From an uncultured Bacteroidota bacterium (GTDB lineage: Bacteria; Bacteroidota; Bacteroidia; Chitinophagales; Chitinophagaceae), in the NCBI GenBank assembly GCA_903851455.1, contig CAINOM010000610.1:1-8117 (forward strand): a stretch of 8,117 nucleotides of DNA, written 5' to 3'. A program made the translations under genes and the position numbers. Under the pieces are notes generated by a model that was not told the origin of the DNA, did not search any database, and saw only the letters and a list, made by a program, of their open reading frames with translations. Positions 1 to 7,200 of this stretch are shown here, one piece after another (the stretch's first letter is position 1; each line of letters starts with the position of its first letter).

Positions 1-9
1 AGGTACACC

Positions 10-1086
10 ATGCCAGTGCTACACAACCGCGTAAACAATGAGGAACTGAAACAACTGATGCTGGCCGAAACTGAGCCGCGCACTACCGTTTCGTTCTACC
101 AATACTTCCCGGTAGCGGACCCGGGCGCTTTTAGCAACAGCCTTTACATCGCTTTTAATGCCCTTAAGGTCTTCGGGCGTGTATACATAGCCCATGAGGG
201 AATAAACGGGCAGGTAAGCGTTCCTGCAAGCAATTACGACGCTTTCAGAGACGCCCTGTATGCTGCACATCCCGATCTCAACGGTATCCGTCTGAATGTT
301 GCCATGGAGGACGATGGAAAATCGTTCTGGGTGCTCCGTATGAAGGTGAGGCCTAAGATAGTAGCCGACGGCATTGATGACCCTACCTTCGACATGGCGC
401 AAAAGGGCAAATACCTGAAAGCGAAGGAGTATAACGAGCTCGCGGAAAAGCCGGGGACCATCATCGTGGACATGCGCAATCACTACGAGTATGAGGTGGG
501 CCATTTTGAAAACGCTATTGAGATCCCGTCTGACACGTTCCGCGACCAGCTGCCTATGGCGGTGGATATGCTGAAGGACAAGAAGGATACCAACATCATT
601 ATGTACTGCACAGGCGGCATACGCTGCGAGAAGGCCAGCGCCTACATGCTGCATAATGGCTTCAAAAACGTTTTTCATGTGGAGGGTGGTATTATAGAAT
701 ATGCCCGTAAAGCCAAAGAAGAGAACCTGCCGCTGAAATTCAAGGGCAAGAACTTCGTGTTTGACGAGCGGCTGGGCGAACGTATCACAGAAGACGTAAT
801 TGCGGCCTGCCACATCTGCGGCAAGCCTTGTGATACGCATACCAACTGCAAGAACGATGGCTGCCACTTACTGTTCATTCAGTGTGATGAGTGTGCTGCA
901 AAATATGAAGGCTGCTGCAGCGAAGAATGCCGCCAAGAAAAGAACCTGCCGCCCGACGAGCAGCGCGCACGCCGCGCCGGCCGCGAGAATGGGCCAATGA
1001 TCTTTAATAAATCAAAGGAGCATCCGTTGCGGAAGCATAGGGATGAGTGGAAAACCCTGTCCCCTGAAGGGGAACCAGAGATTTAG
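10..1086 (+). CDS. trhO: tRNA uridine(34) hydroxylase TrhO (YceA/UPF0176 family, rhodanese domain)
   Basis: TrhO is a cytosolic enzyme that hydroxylates U34 of certain tRNAs to 5-hydroxyuridine using O2; this is known from the E. coli homologue. The 358-aa product is close to the usual length of about 350. Residues 1 to about 100 are the acylphosphatase-like N-terminal part ([13 protein letters not shown] motif). Residues about 135-232 form the rhodanese domain with active-site loop CTGGIRC, so Cys200 is the expected catalytic residue and Cys206 the second conserved cysteine. Residues 267-307 are cysteine-rich (C267, C270, C274, C280, C285, C292, C295, C302, C303, C307), resembling a metal site. 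The family tail motif RRAGRENG follows, then a poorly conserved end. The ATG at 10 gives the expected N-terminus (MPVLHNRVN); only nine bases precede it, so promoter and upstream neighbours are not visible. The last 130 bases recur at 1755-1884, beyond a toxin-antitoxin pair, so this 3' end may be a recombinant replacement. The identity is secure. Confidence 0.95.
   Translation: MPVLHNRVNNEELKQLMLAETEPRTTVSFYQYFPVADPGAFSNSLYIAFNALKVFGRVYIAHEGINGQVSVPASNYDAFRDALYAAHPDLNGIRLNVAMEDDGKSFWVLRMKVRPKIVADGIDDPTFDMAQKGKYLKAKEYNELAEKPGTIIVDMRNHYEYEVGHFENAIEIPSDTFRDQLPMAVDMLKDKKDTNIIMYCTGGIRCEKASAYMLHNGFKNVFHVEGGIIEYARKAKEENLPLKFKGKNFVFDERLGERITEDVIAACHICGKPCDTHTNCKNDGCHLLFIQCDECAAKYEGCCSEECRQEKNLPPDEQRARRAGRENGPMIFNKSKEHPLRKHRDEWKTLSPEGEPEI
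957..1086 (+). repeat. Direct repeat copy 1: 3' end of trhO
   Basis: These 130 bases encode the last 42 residues and stop codon of trhO. They align without gaps to 1755-1884 (offset 798) with 116 of 130 identical by my hand count. The longest exact shared run is 26 bases, in the part encoding MIFNKSKE. Weaker similarity with a one-base indel extends left to about 935 (matching about 1734). The copies flank the toxin-antitoxin pair in direct orientation. Confidence 0.93.
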
Positions 1087-1095
1087 CTGCCGATT

Positions 1096-1118
1096 TTAGA
1101 TTCAAGTATTGAATCTAA
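1096..1118. repeat. Perfect 10-bp inverted repeat between trhO and the antitoxin
   Basis: The arms TTAGATTCAA (1096-1105) and TTGAATCTAA (1109-1118) are perfect reverse complements around a 3-base loop (GTA). The element starts ten bases after the trhO stop. It has few G/C pairs and no T-run on either side in the right place, so it is a poor intrinsic terminator. It lies about 15 bases upstream of the putative -33 element of the antitoxin, so an operator for the toxin-antitoxin operon is possible. The symmetry is certain; the role is a guess. Confidence 0.6.
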
Positions 1119-1133
1119 TGGAGCAAGCTGATT

Positions 1134-1161
1134 TTTGCATATTGTAAATTTTTTATCTTTG
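1134..1161 (+). promoter_or_regulatory. Candidate Bacteroidota-type promoter of the toxin-antitoxin operon
   Basis: TATCTTTG at 1154-1161 matches the Bacteroidota -7 consensus TAnnTTTG exactly. A TTTG at 1134-1137 could be the -33 element, though the 16-base spacing is a little shorter than the usual 19-21. Transcription would start near 1168, leaving a leader of about 14 bases before the ATG at 1182. This argues for that ATG over the upstream in-frame TTG at 1164. Confidence 0.55.
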
Positions 1162-1181
1162 CATTGATTATTGAACCGAGT

Positions 1182-1397
1182 ATGCAGAAGCTGATCATTA
1201 ATATTCCTGATAATAAAATGGCTTTTTTCATGGATTTAGCTAAGAATCTTGGCTTTACTATTGAGAAAAGCGCGCAGAAAAATGTATTGACTGAAAAGCA
1301 AATTGATCTGGTTAATCAGGCAAGGATGCAGTTAAAAGAAAATCCGGCTGGTTATCTTGATTGGGACGAGGCGCGCAAAACCTTAAAAGTAGAATAG
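1182..1397 (+). CDS. Antitoxin-like protein of a type II toxin-antitoxin module
   Basis: This 71-aa protein lies 17 bp upstream of a RelE/ParE-like toxin gene, the classic antitoxin position. Its start MQKLIINIPDN predicts a short beta strand. A probable helix (MAFFMDLAKNLGF) follows, then a charged linker, and the C-terminus contains DWDEARKTLK, resembling the toxin-wrapping tails of small addiction-module antitoxins. I recognise no standard DNA-binding fold with confidence. Small Bacteroidota proteins beginning with the same style of I-N-I-P-(D/E)-N motif are commonly found next to ParE/RelE toxins. By analogy it would bind and neutralise the toxin, and may repress the operon. I chose ATG 1182 because a good -7 element ends at 1161; the TTG at 1164 would lie at or before the predicted transcription start. 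The gene is visibly more AT-rich than trhO, in line with acquisition. The antitoxin role is inferred mainly from the partner and from size. Confidence 0.75.
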   Translation: MQKLIINIPDNKMAFFMDLAKNLGFTIEKSAQKNVLTEKQIDLVNQARMQLKENPAGYLDWDEARKTLKVE

Positions 1398-1414
1398 TTA
1401 GAAATATTCCGTTC

Positions 1415-1696
1415 ATGCCCCGGAAGATAAAACTTTACTCACTCGCTTTACGGGATATTGAAAATGGTATTGCATTTTATCAGCAACAACAAAAAGGTTT
1501 AGGTAAAAGGTTTGAAAACAAAGTTCACACTACATTTAAAAAAAATCAAAAATTTCCCTTTACTGCATCATTAGCATATGAGAACGTTCGTTATAAAGTG
1601 ATGGATACCTTCCCTTACATTATTCTTTACGAGATTACCGACTCATACATTTATGTTCATCGCATTTTCCACACTCACCAGGAGCCTCTTTATTAA
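1415..1696 (+). CDS. RelE/ParE-family toxin
   Basis: This 93-aa protein has the layout of RelE/ParE toxins. An N-terminal beta strand (KIKLYSLALRDI) leads into two helices, including AIAFYQQQ-like and GLGKRFENKV segments. A beta sheet follows, with RYKVMDTFPYIILYEI and the near-terminal YVHRIFHTHQEP, the family's usual V-F-H-x-x-(R/Q)-(D/N/E)-P ending. Family members either cleave mRNA on the ribosome (RelE) or inhibit DNA gyrase (ParE); the sequence does not tell which. The start ATG at 1415 lies 17 bp after the antitoxin stop. The longer frame from a TTG at 1361 would overlap the antitoxin and add residues unlike the family. No Shine-Dalgarno sequence is apparent, as is common in the phylum. 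The gene looks intact in length, with no internal stop. It is AT-rich like the antitoxin. The family call is good; target and activity are unknown. Confidence 0.85.
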   Translation: MPRKIKLYSLALRDIENGIAFYQQQQKGLGKRFENKVHTTFKKNQKFPFTASLAYENVRYKVMDTFPYIILYEITDSYIYVHRIFHTHQEPLY

Positions 1697-1716
1697 CGTT
1701 GGTAATCCAGTTACGT

Positions 1717-1884
1717 ATGAATTTAATGCTGGGAAGAAAAAAACCGCCTTCAAACGAGCAGCTCGCGCGCCGCGCCGGCCGCGAGAACGGCCCCATGATC
1801 TTTAATAAATCAAAGGAGCACCCGTTGAGGAAGCATAGGGATGAGTGGAAGCCCCCGCCCCCTGACGGGAAACCGGAGATTTAG
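1717..1884 (+). pseudogene. Displaced 3' remnant of trhO
   Basis: The frame ending at 1884 encodes the same tail as trh[19 protein letters not shown] and the rest, 36 of 42 residues identical, including the final PEI and stop. It lacks the acylphosphatase-like, rhodanese and cysteine-rich parts, so it cannot be a TrhO enzyme. Homology starts near 1734, clearly from 1755. The bases before it (about 1697-1733) are unrelated to trhO and follow the toxin stop directly. ATGs at 1717 and 1726 happen to be in frame, so a 50- to 55-residue peptide could in principle be made, but nothing points to its use. I call it a remnant of an older or alternative trhO 3' end left behind when the toxin-antitoxin segment arrived. 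The start given is the first in-frame ATG, not a demonstrated one. Confidence 0.8.
1755..1884 (+). repeat. Direct repeat copy 2: 3' end of trhO
   Basis: Partner of the repeat at 957-1086, ungapped over 130 bases with 14 differences. Eight differences are synonymous in the trhO frame and six change an amino acid. Five of those six fall in the last 11 codons, where the family is poorly conserved. Similarity fades soon after the shared stop codon. Confidence 0.93.
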
Positions 1885-1920
1885 CTTTCAATTCTTAATG
1901 AAACTGGATTACTAATGTGA

Positions 1921-3489
1921 TCACTCCTTAATGAATTTTCTCACGTCCGTACCGTTGATCTTCACGAAGTATACGCCTGGACGTAATGTGGAAACATCAA
2001 TCTGCACTTTCTCAGAATTATAGGCCTCTGAATAAACTGTTTGGCCTATGATGTTGTATACATCAATTGTAGTAATCCTACCTGAAATTGAAATGTTTAA
2101 TTGGCTTAATGCTGGGTTGGGATATATTTCAACATTTGACGGCGTTAATATTTCATTTATGCCCAGAACCGCAATCTGACTAAAGTGGCCGCACTCGGTG
2201 CCTCCCTTTCGCACATAACTATATCCTTCATCCTCACCCCTGCCATACATCGCATAGTTGTAGAAATGATAGCCCACCTGCCCATAGCCAATACCGTAGG
2301 CAGTTGAAGAATATCCAAACATATAAACATCCGGATCGCCCCAATGATCCTGGAGCAAAATCTCAGCAGAGGAATAGTCAATATTGTCATCGTCGTAAAC
2401 GTAGACTGCAGTTTGGCACCCAGTGTCCAATGCGATTGATTGAGACGGGTAATAATGGAAAAAATACCCGGCCCGCCATTCTTCCGGCAGTTTATTAAAT
2501 GAAAACATCAGCGATGTATCGGCAGAAAGACTGGAAGCACCATAACCGCCGGAATAGGAATAAACTCCATATGAGTTTATAGTTATCCAAGTGCGGATCG
2601 CAAACGTATAGTCCACTGTGTAAGGTGTTATCGCTTTGGTAAGAATGGTATCAACCGCAACTGTTGTTTTGGCATAGGCACCACCAATCTCAGTTATCTG
2701 ATCGGAAGATTCGAAAATATTGCCGATATTGAAATCATAAATTTCCATCCTGGTGGGACTGTGAAAAGGGATCAGTTTAAAAGTCAGTTTGTCTGAATCG
2801 ACTCGATTGAAATAAAAAGGATCGCATCCGCCATCGCCTCCAACAATCGGAAGTCCGAGAAGAAGATCAAAATAATAATCGAAATACCAGACATTCACGT
2901 GAATACTATCAGGACGGTGGTAAGGAAATGTATACAGATCAAAGACCTGAACGAAGCCGGAATGCTTACTCAATAAAATCTGAAAATTATTTACCGGATC
3001 TAACGTATTAATAACGCCTCCGCTGTCCGCTTCAATAATGATTTTTTTTACCGAATCAATAGTACCCAGAACAGTCATTGTGTCTAAAGCGACCAAGGTA
3101 GCCTTGTAAGATATTTGAGTTGTGTCTTCAAAAAATATCCACGAGTCACCCACATGCGCTTGTGTTTTAATAATGATGGTGTCATGCCACAAGTTGTCAA
3201 ATAAGAATGTACCGTCGGAGTCCTTTATTACTTTTCCACCAAGCCAACTTCCTCCATTGCTATCCAGCGACCCTGAATAATAACAGCCATAGCTACCGCG
3301 TGGCGTATGGTACGGATAGTAAATTGTGTCGCTCCCTATTGAACGTACAGAATCAATTCTCATTCCCCGTAGATAGCCGTCGCTATTTGTAAAATACTTG
3401 ATAGTATTGGGCGAGAAACACTGATAATTTTGCGCTATGCTTCTAAAGGACGAGACGAGGAACAGAAAAAAGCATAGTAATTTTCGCAT
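1921..3489 (-). CDS. Secreted protein of unknown function with T9SS type A sorting domain
   Basis: This 522-aa protein begins with a clear signal peptide, residues 1 to about 19 (charged MRK, hydrophobic LLCFFLFLV, then SIA before Gln20), so it is exported by Sec. The last 70 or so residues form a T9SS type A C-terminal sorting domain: IYPNPALSQLNI, then IDVYNIIGQTVY, then LRPGVYFVKI and a basic end. T9SS cargo is carried across the outer membrane and usually anchored at the surface or released. The middle, about residues 20-445, is rich in Tyr, Asp, Ser and Gly with alternating beta-like stretches. It shows no motif I can tie to an enzyme or binding family. A few cysteines may form disulphides. 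ATG 3489 puts the signal peptide directly at the N-terminus. The gene converges on the trhO remnant with 36 bp between stops, and no clear terminator lies there. Export and sorting are secure; function is unknown. Confidence 0.9.
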   Translation of the reverse strand: MRKLLCFFLFLVSSFRSIAQNYQCFSPNTIKYFTNSDGYLRGMRIDSVRSIGSDTIYYPYHTPRGSYGCYYSGSLDSNGGSWLGGKVIKDSDGTFLFDNLWHDTIIIKTQAHVGDSWIFFEDTTQISYKATLVALDTMTVLGTIDSVKKIIIEADSGGVINTLDPVNNFQILLSKHSGFVQVFDLYTFPYHRPDSIHVNVWYFDYYFDLLLGLPIVGGDGGCDPFYFNRVDSDKLTFKLIPFHSPTRMEIYDFNIGNIFESSDQITEIGGAYAKTTVAVDTILTKAITPYTVDYTFAIRTWITINSYGVYSYSGGYGASSLSADTSLMFSFNKLPEEWRAGYFFHYYPSQSIALDTGCQTAVYVYDDDNIDYSSAEILLQDHWGDPDVYMFGYSSTAYGIGYGQVGYHFYNYAMYGRGEDEGYSYVRKGGTECGHFSQIAVLGINEILTPSNVEIYPNPALSQLNISISGRITTIDVYNIIGQTVYSEAYNSEKVQIDVSTLRPGVYFVKINGTDVRKFIKE

Positions 3490-3524
3490 AGGGGCGGATT
3501 TATGAATAAAAAATCACTATAAAG

Positions 3525-3532
3525 CTAAAGTA
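3525..3532 (-). promoter_or_regulatory. Weak candidate -7 element for the 522-aa secreted protein gene
   Basis: On the minus strand this reads TACTTTAG, one base off TAnnTTTG. It would place transcription start near 3519 with a leader of about 30 bases before ATG 3489. No convincing -33 TTTG is found at the right distance, and readthrough from the thioredoxin gene is an alternative. Confidence 0.3.
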
Positions 3533-3558
3533 AATATTTCGCATTCTGTACTACCATT

Positions 3559-3852
3559 TTAAATGCTGCTTATCACCCGCTCCAATTCTTTCGCGGGCAC
3601 CACACCCGATTGCCGCCACGCTACCCTGCCCTTTTTGAAAACGATGAGCGTTGGCACGCCCTGCACCTGGAATTGAGAAGAGACCTCAGGGTTCTTATCT
3701 ACGTCTATTTTCAGAATGGTTATTTTATCACCCATTGCCGTTTTTAACTCATGCAATATGGGTGTCATCATTTTACATGGGCCGCACCACGTTGCGAAAA
3801 AATCTACCAACACAGGCTTATCGGCCTTTATTACTTCGCTGAACTTGTCCAT
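3559..3852 (-). CDS. trxA: Thioredoxin
   Basis: This 97-aa protein is a single thioredoxin domain that reduces disulphides in cytosolic proteins and is itself re-reduced by thioredoxin reductase. The active site WCGPC lies at residues 22-26 (Cys23 and Cys26). The buried Asp is in VLVDFFATWC at position 17, and the cis-proline motif VPT has Pro67. KIDVDKNPEVSSQFQVQGVP and the ending GVVPAKELERVI fit the fold. It is about 10 residues shorter than E. coli thioredoxin 1 at the N-terminus, where the first beta strand is abbreviated. I recall such short forms from Bacteroidota, so this need not be truncation. There is no signal peptide, so it should be cytosolic. The start is preceded by an A-rich stretch (TTAAAAACAA) rather than a Shine-Dalgarno sequence. 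It lies 39 bp downstream of the 102-aa gene and is probably co-transcribed with it. Several thioredoxins usually exist per genome, so the symbol is only approximate. Confidence 0.93.
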   Translation of the reverse strand: MDKFSEVIKADKPVLVDFFATWCGPCKMMTPILHELKTAMGDKITILKIDVDKNPEVSSQFQVQGVPTLIVFKKGRVAWRQSGVVPAKELERVISSI

Positions 3853-3891
3853 TTGTTTTTAACAGAATATGCCCAAAATCCATACCACGGG

Positions 3892-4200
3892 TTATTTCCT
3901 GTCTATCTTCAGGGATTCGAGCATCTCATCGGTCATTCCGTCTGTATAGATGCCTGCTCCATTTACAAGTACGCCCTTTATGTCATATTTCGGGCAGGAA
4001 ATGGCGTAGACCGTAGCCTCATCCGCAGGGTCGCTATCGCCCTCAAAACGGTATACTTTATCGATCACAAACTCATTATGAAACACACTGTAGTGGGCAT
4101 TGCGGCATTTCAGGCAGTTTTGCTGCAGGTTAAAATCCTCCACATAGCCGTCCTGCCTGAGTTTGTTTATCACTTCTGTTATTGTAGTCATCTCTTCCAT
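3892..4200 (-). CDS. Conserved hypothetical CxxC protein (small Bacteroidota family, sometimes labelled phosphoribosylpyrophosphate synthetase)
   Basis: This 102-aa cytosolic protein has no signal peptide or membrane segment. It contains a C-x2-C pair (Cys29, Cys32 in QNCLKCRN) and a patch FVIDKVYRFEGDSDPADEA, then VYAIS and KGVLVNGAGIYTDG. I recall this pattern from a family of about 100 residues widespread in Bacteroidota. Databases often label it phosphoribosylpyrophosphate synthetase, but it is far too short for that enzyme (about 310 aa) and shows none of its motifs, so the label should not be trusted. The CxxC could bind metal or be redox-active; the thioredoxin gene 39 bp downstream makes the second idea tempting but unproven. 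Start: ATG 4200 or the in-frame ATG 4191 (MTTITEV), the latter resembling family N-termini. The gene is insulated from the upstream 1258-aa gene by a strong terminator, so its promoter must lie in the 35 bp after that stem or overlap it. Function unknown. Confidence 0.82.
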   Translation of the reverse strand: MEEMTTITEVINKLRQDGYVEDFNLQQNCLKCRNAHYSVFHNEFVIDKVYRFEGDSDPADEATVYAISCPKYDIKGVLVNGAGIYTDGMTDEMLESLKIDRK

Positions 4201-4235
4201 ACTATAAAGTTAATAAGTAATAAGGATACACGCTA

Positions 4236-4272
4236 AAAAAGTAAAGCCCCGGTCTACGGGGCTTTACTTTTT
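4236..4272. terminator. Strong, nearly symmetrical intrinsic terminator
   Basis: A perfect 16-bp stem is formed by 4236-4251 (AAAAAGTAAAGCCCCG) and 4257-4272 (CGGGGCTTTACTTTTT) with a 5-base loop. The GC-rich core beside the loop and T-run at the 3' edge read the same on both strands. On the minus strand it lies 14 bp after the stop of the 1258-aa gene and should end that transcript before the 102-aa gene. There is no + strand gene for it to serve here. Confidence 0.93.
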
Positions 4273-4286
4273 CTATTGATTGCTTA

Positions 4287-7200
4287 CTAATGCTGTACGG
4301 TAAAGCGTATGATCTTCGACTGGCCATTATCACCGGTAATGTTCATCAGGTAGATGCCACCAGGTGTGTTACTCATATCAAATGTCTTGTTCAGTTCGTT
4401 GTTCTGCACTGCTGCATTTTGCGTGCTTATCAGCTGACCCAGAAGGTTGTATACCTGGAAGGTAACCGAGTTGATATCTGAGTACTGCATATCACCCTGA
4501 ACCGTAAAATTGCCGCTGTTGGGGTTAGGGAACAGATCGATCTTATCAAGCCCTGCGGACACATTAGCAACACCCACAGTTACCGGGTGCACTACCAGCG
4601 TACTTGCAGCAAAATTAGGCACCGCACACAACAGGTTAGAAGTAACCGTGCACGTCACTGTATCGCGCGCTGTTACATTATTCAGTGTAAACGTGCTGCC
4701 GGTAGCTCCCGGCACATCAACGCCATTTACAGACCATTGGTAAGCAGGCGAAGTTCCCGCCTGGTAAGAGTATGCGTTGAACGTAACGTTCGTGCCGGGC
4801 ATCACATAAGTTCCGGGTGTTGCTGTTATATTTATCAATGGCGGAGAATCTATCACATCCATGATGAGCACATTACTGCTGGCATTAACCGGAGATGGAC
4901 AGATTATATCACTCGTCATGATACAATAAACCGTTTCCCCGTTTATAAGCGATGATGAAGCCCAGCTGCTGGTTACCGCCCCTACAACAGGAGATGTAGG
5001 CCCGGTCATCCACTGGTAAGACGGAGAGATACCACCTGTGATGGTGCTGGCAGTGAAAGTAACCATTGTACCTGCACACACCGTATCTCCGGGATTGGCC
5101 GATATCGTTACCGATACCGGGTTAACAGGGCTAACTACAAGCACAAACGTTGCAGTCGCAGATGGACAGCCCGCCATAGTATCTGTAAGTACATAAGTGC
5201 CTGCATTAGCGCTGGTCACTGCAATGATCACGGGGTTTTGCAAAGTAGATACGAAGCCGCCGGGACCGCTCCAGCTATAGGAAACGGTAGCGCTGGTATC
5301 GCTGTTGGCATAAAGGTTCACATTGCTGCCTTCGCAACCCGGAGTTGTACATGTTGCTGTGGGCGTAGGCGGAATGTCTTTGTTGATAACGATATCTACA
5401 GTAGAAGTGCTTGGAGGGCAACCGTTGTGCGTTGTTACCACGGTATAAGTTCCTGCATCAGCCGAGGTGACGCCGGTACCTGAGAAACCGGTATTGGTTG
5501 GGTTTTGAAGGCCGGAAGTAAATCCGGTGCCACCAGCGCCCGAGCCTGCAGGGCCTGACCAGCTATAGCTAGTGATAGCATAGTTAGATGCATCGAAAAG
5601 GTAGAGCGTAGCGCCTTCACAGATCGGTGTAGAACCGGTAGCAGCGGTAGGCGGGAATACACTAACGATATTGATATCATAAAAATCGTCCGGTGAAGTA
5701 ACCGCAGGATTGCTGGAAACGATCCTCAAACGGTAACCCGTACCGCTAAGCCCTGCCGGAATAACACATGGGATAGAACCCGATACGCTGGAAGTTATCA
5801 GGCCAACACTTGTTGGAGCGGCAAAGCTGCCGGCCGCATCTGACAGCTGCAGTGTAAATGTATTACCGGGTTGGAAATTGTAATTGACGGTATAGTTTAC
5901 CAGGAAGTTGCTGCCCGCACACACCAGGGTGTCTACGAACGGCTGATTGATGTACACAAGTGTATCAGCTTTGAATTTTGAAGTGAATGCATCATAAGTA
6001 CCACCACCGTATACGGTCTGCTGCGTACCTGCAGTTGTCATACCCGCTGTGCTGGCTGTGTATCCAGCAATGACAAGTTCGTTATTGGTAAGATCACAGG
6101 CAATACCATTAGCATAATCGTAAAACAACTTGCCATAGTAAGTACCCCAGAACCGCTGGCCAAGTGTATTGAACTTCGCTACATAGGCATCATAATCGCC
6201 GCCGATGGCTGGCTGATAGCTGCCGGTAGTAGAAATACCGTTTGAGCTGAAAGAACCACCTGCTATAGCCACGTTGTTGAACTGATCGAAACATACAGCC
6301 TGGCCATAGTCAACCGAAGCACCACCGTAATAAGTGCTCCATGTCTGAACACCTGCTGATGTAAAATAGGTCACAAATGCATCCTGCAACCCTCCGCCAT
6401 ATACCGGCTGGCTGGCTTTTGCACTTGCAATTCCGGTAAGGCTGCTTGTGTTACCCGTTACGGCAATAGCTGCTGTAGCAGGATTACATGCAATACTGTT
6501 GCCCTGCTCCAGGCCCTCACCACCATAATAAGTACCCCAGGTAAGCGTGCCGCCGGTAGCGAACTTAGCAATGAATGCATCATTCGTGCCGTTCAAAACA
6601 GCCTGGAAAGCTGTGCCTGTAGCAATACCCACAATACTGCTTGTCTGACCAGTGATGATAACATTAGCGGTATTATCACAGGCGATGGCAAGGCCATTTT
6701 CCTGCGCCGTGCCACCATAGTAAGTTGACCATTGCAATGCACCTGCTGTGCTGAACTTCGCAACAAATGCGTCAGTAGAGCCGCTTAGCGCGCCCTGGTA
6801 TGCACCCGCAGATGCCACTAATGTAGTACTTGCTGTCTGGCCAACGACATAAACACTGTTTGCTACATCGCAGGCAACACCATTGATAAAGTCATCGCCG
6901 GTACCACCATAGAAAGTGCACCATGTGCGTGCGCCGGTAGTACCTACCAGCTTAAGCAGGAAACCATCATTGCCACCATTATTCACTGTATGGTAAGCGC
7001 CGCCTGTTGTTAAGCCGCCCGCGGCTGAAGTAGTATAACCCGCGAGATAAACCGCCGGACTGGCATTGTTATCAACCGCAACGCTTGTAGCTTGGTCGTT
7101 ACCAGTACCCCCAAAGTAAGTAGCGAACATACGCACACCTGCTGCATTGTACTTGATCAGGAATGCATCATAGTTTGCACCTGCAGAGTGGTTCTGCTGA

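Noticed and set aside
19..867. A 282-codon open frame on the minus strand opposite trhO
   Set aside because: It lies wholly antisense to a secure gene, its product resembles no family, and the frame is explained by the codon bias of trhO.
1061..1072. CCCC-TGAA-GGGG hairpin inside the end of trhO as a terminator
   Set aside because: Only four base pairs, inside the coding region, no T-run, and the pairing is not kept in copy 2.
1361..1414. Upstream TTG start adding 18 residues to the toxin
   Set aside because: It would overlap the antitoxin gene and the added residues do not fit RelE/ParE N-termini; ATG 1415 does.
1917..1924. GTGATCAC palindrome at the convergent stop region
   Set aside because: Eight bases with no loop or T-run; palindromes of this size occur by chance.
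3751..4236. A 161-codon + strand frame across the thioredoxin and 102-aa genes
   Set aside because: It runs antisense over two recognised genes and the gap between them and shows no family motif.
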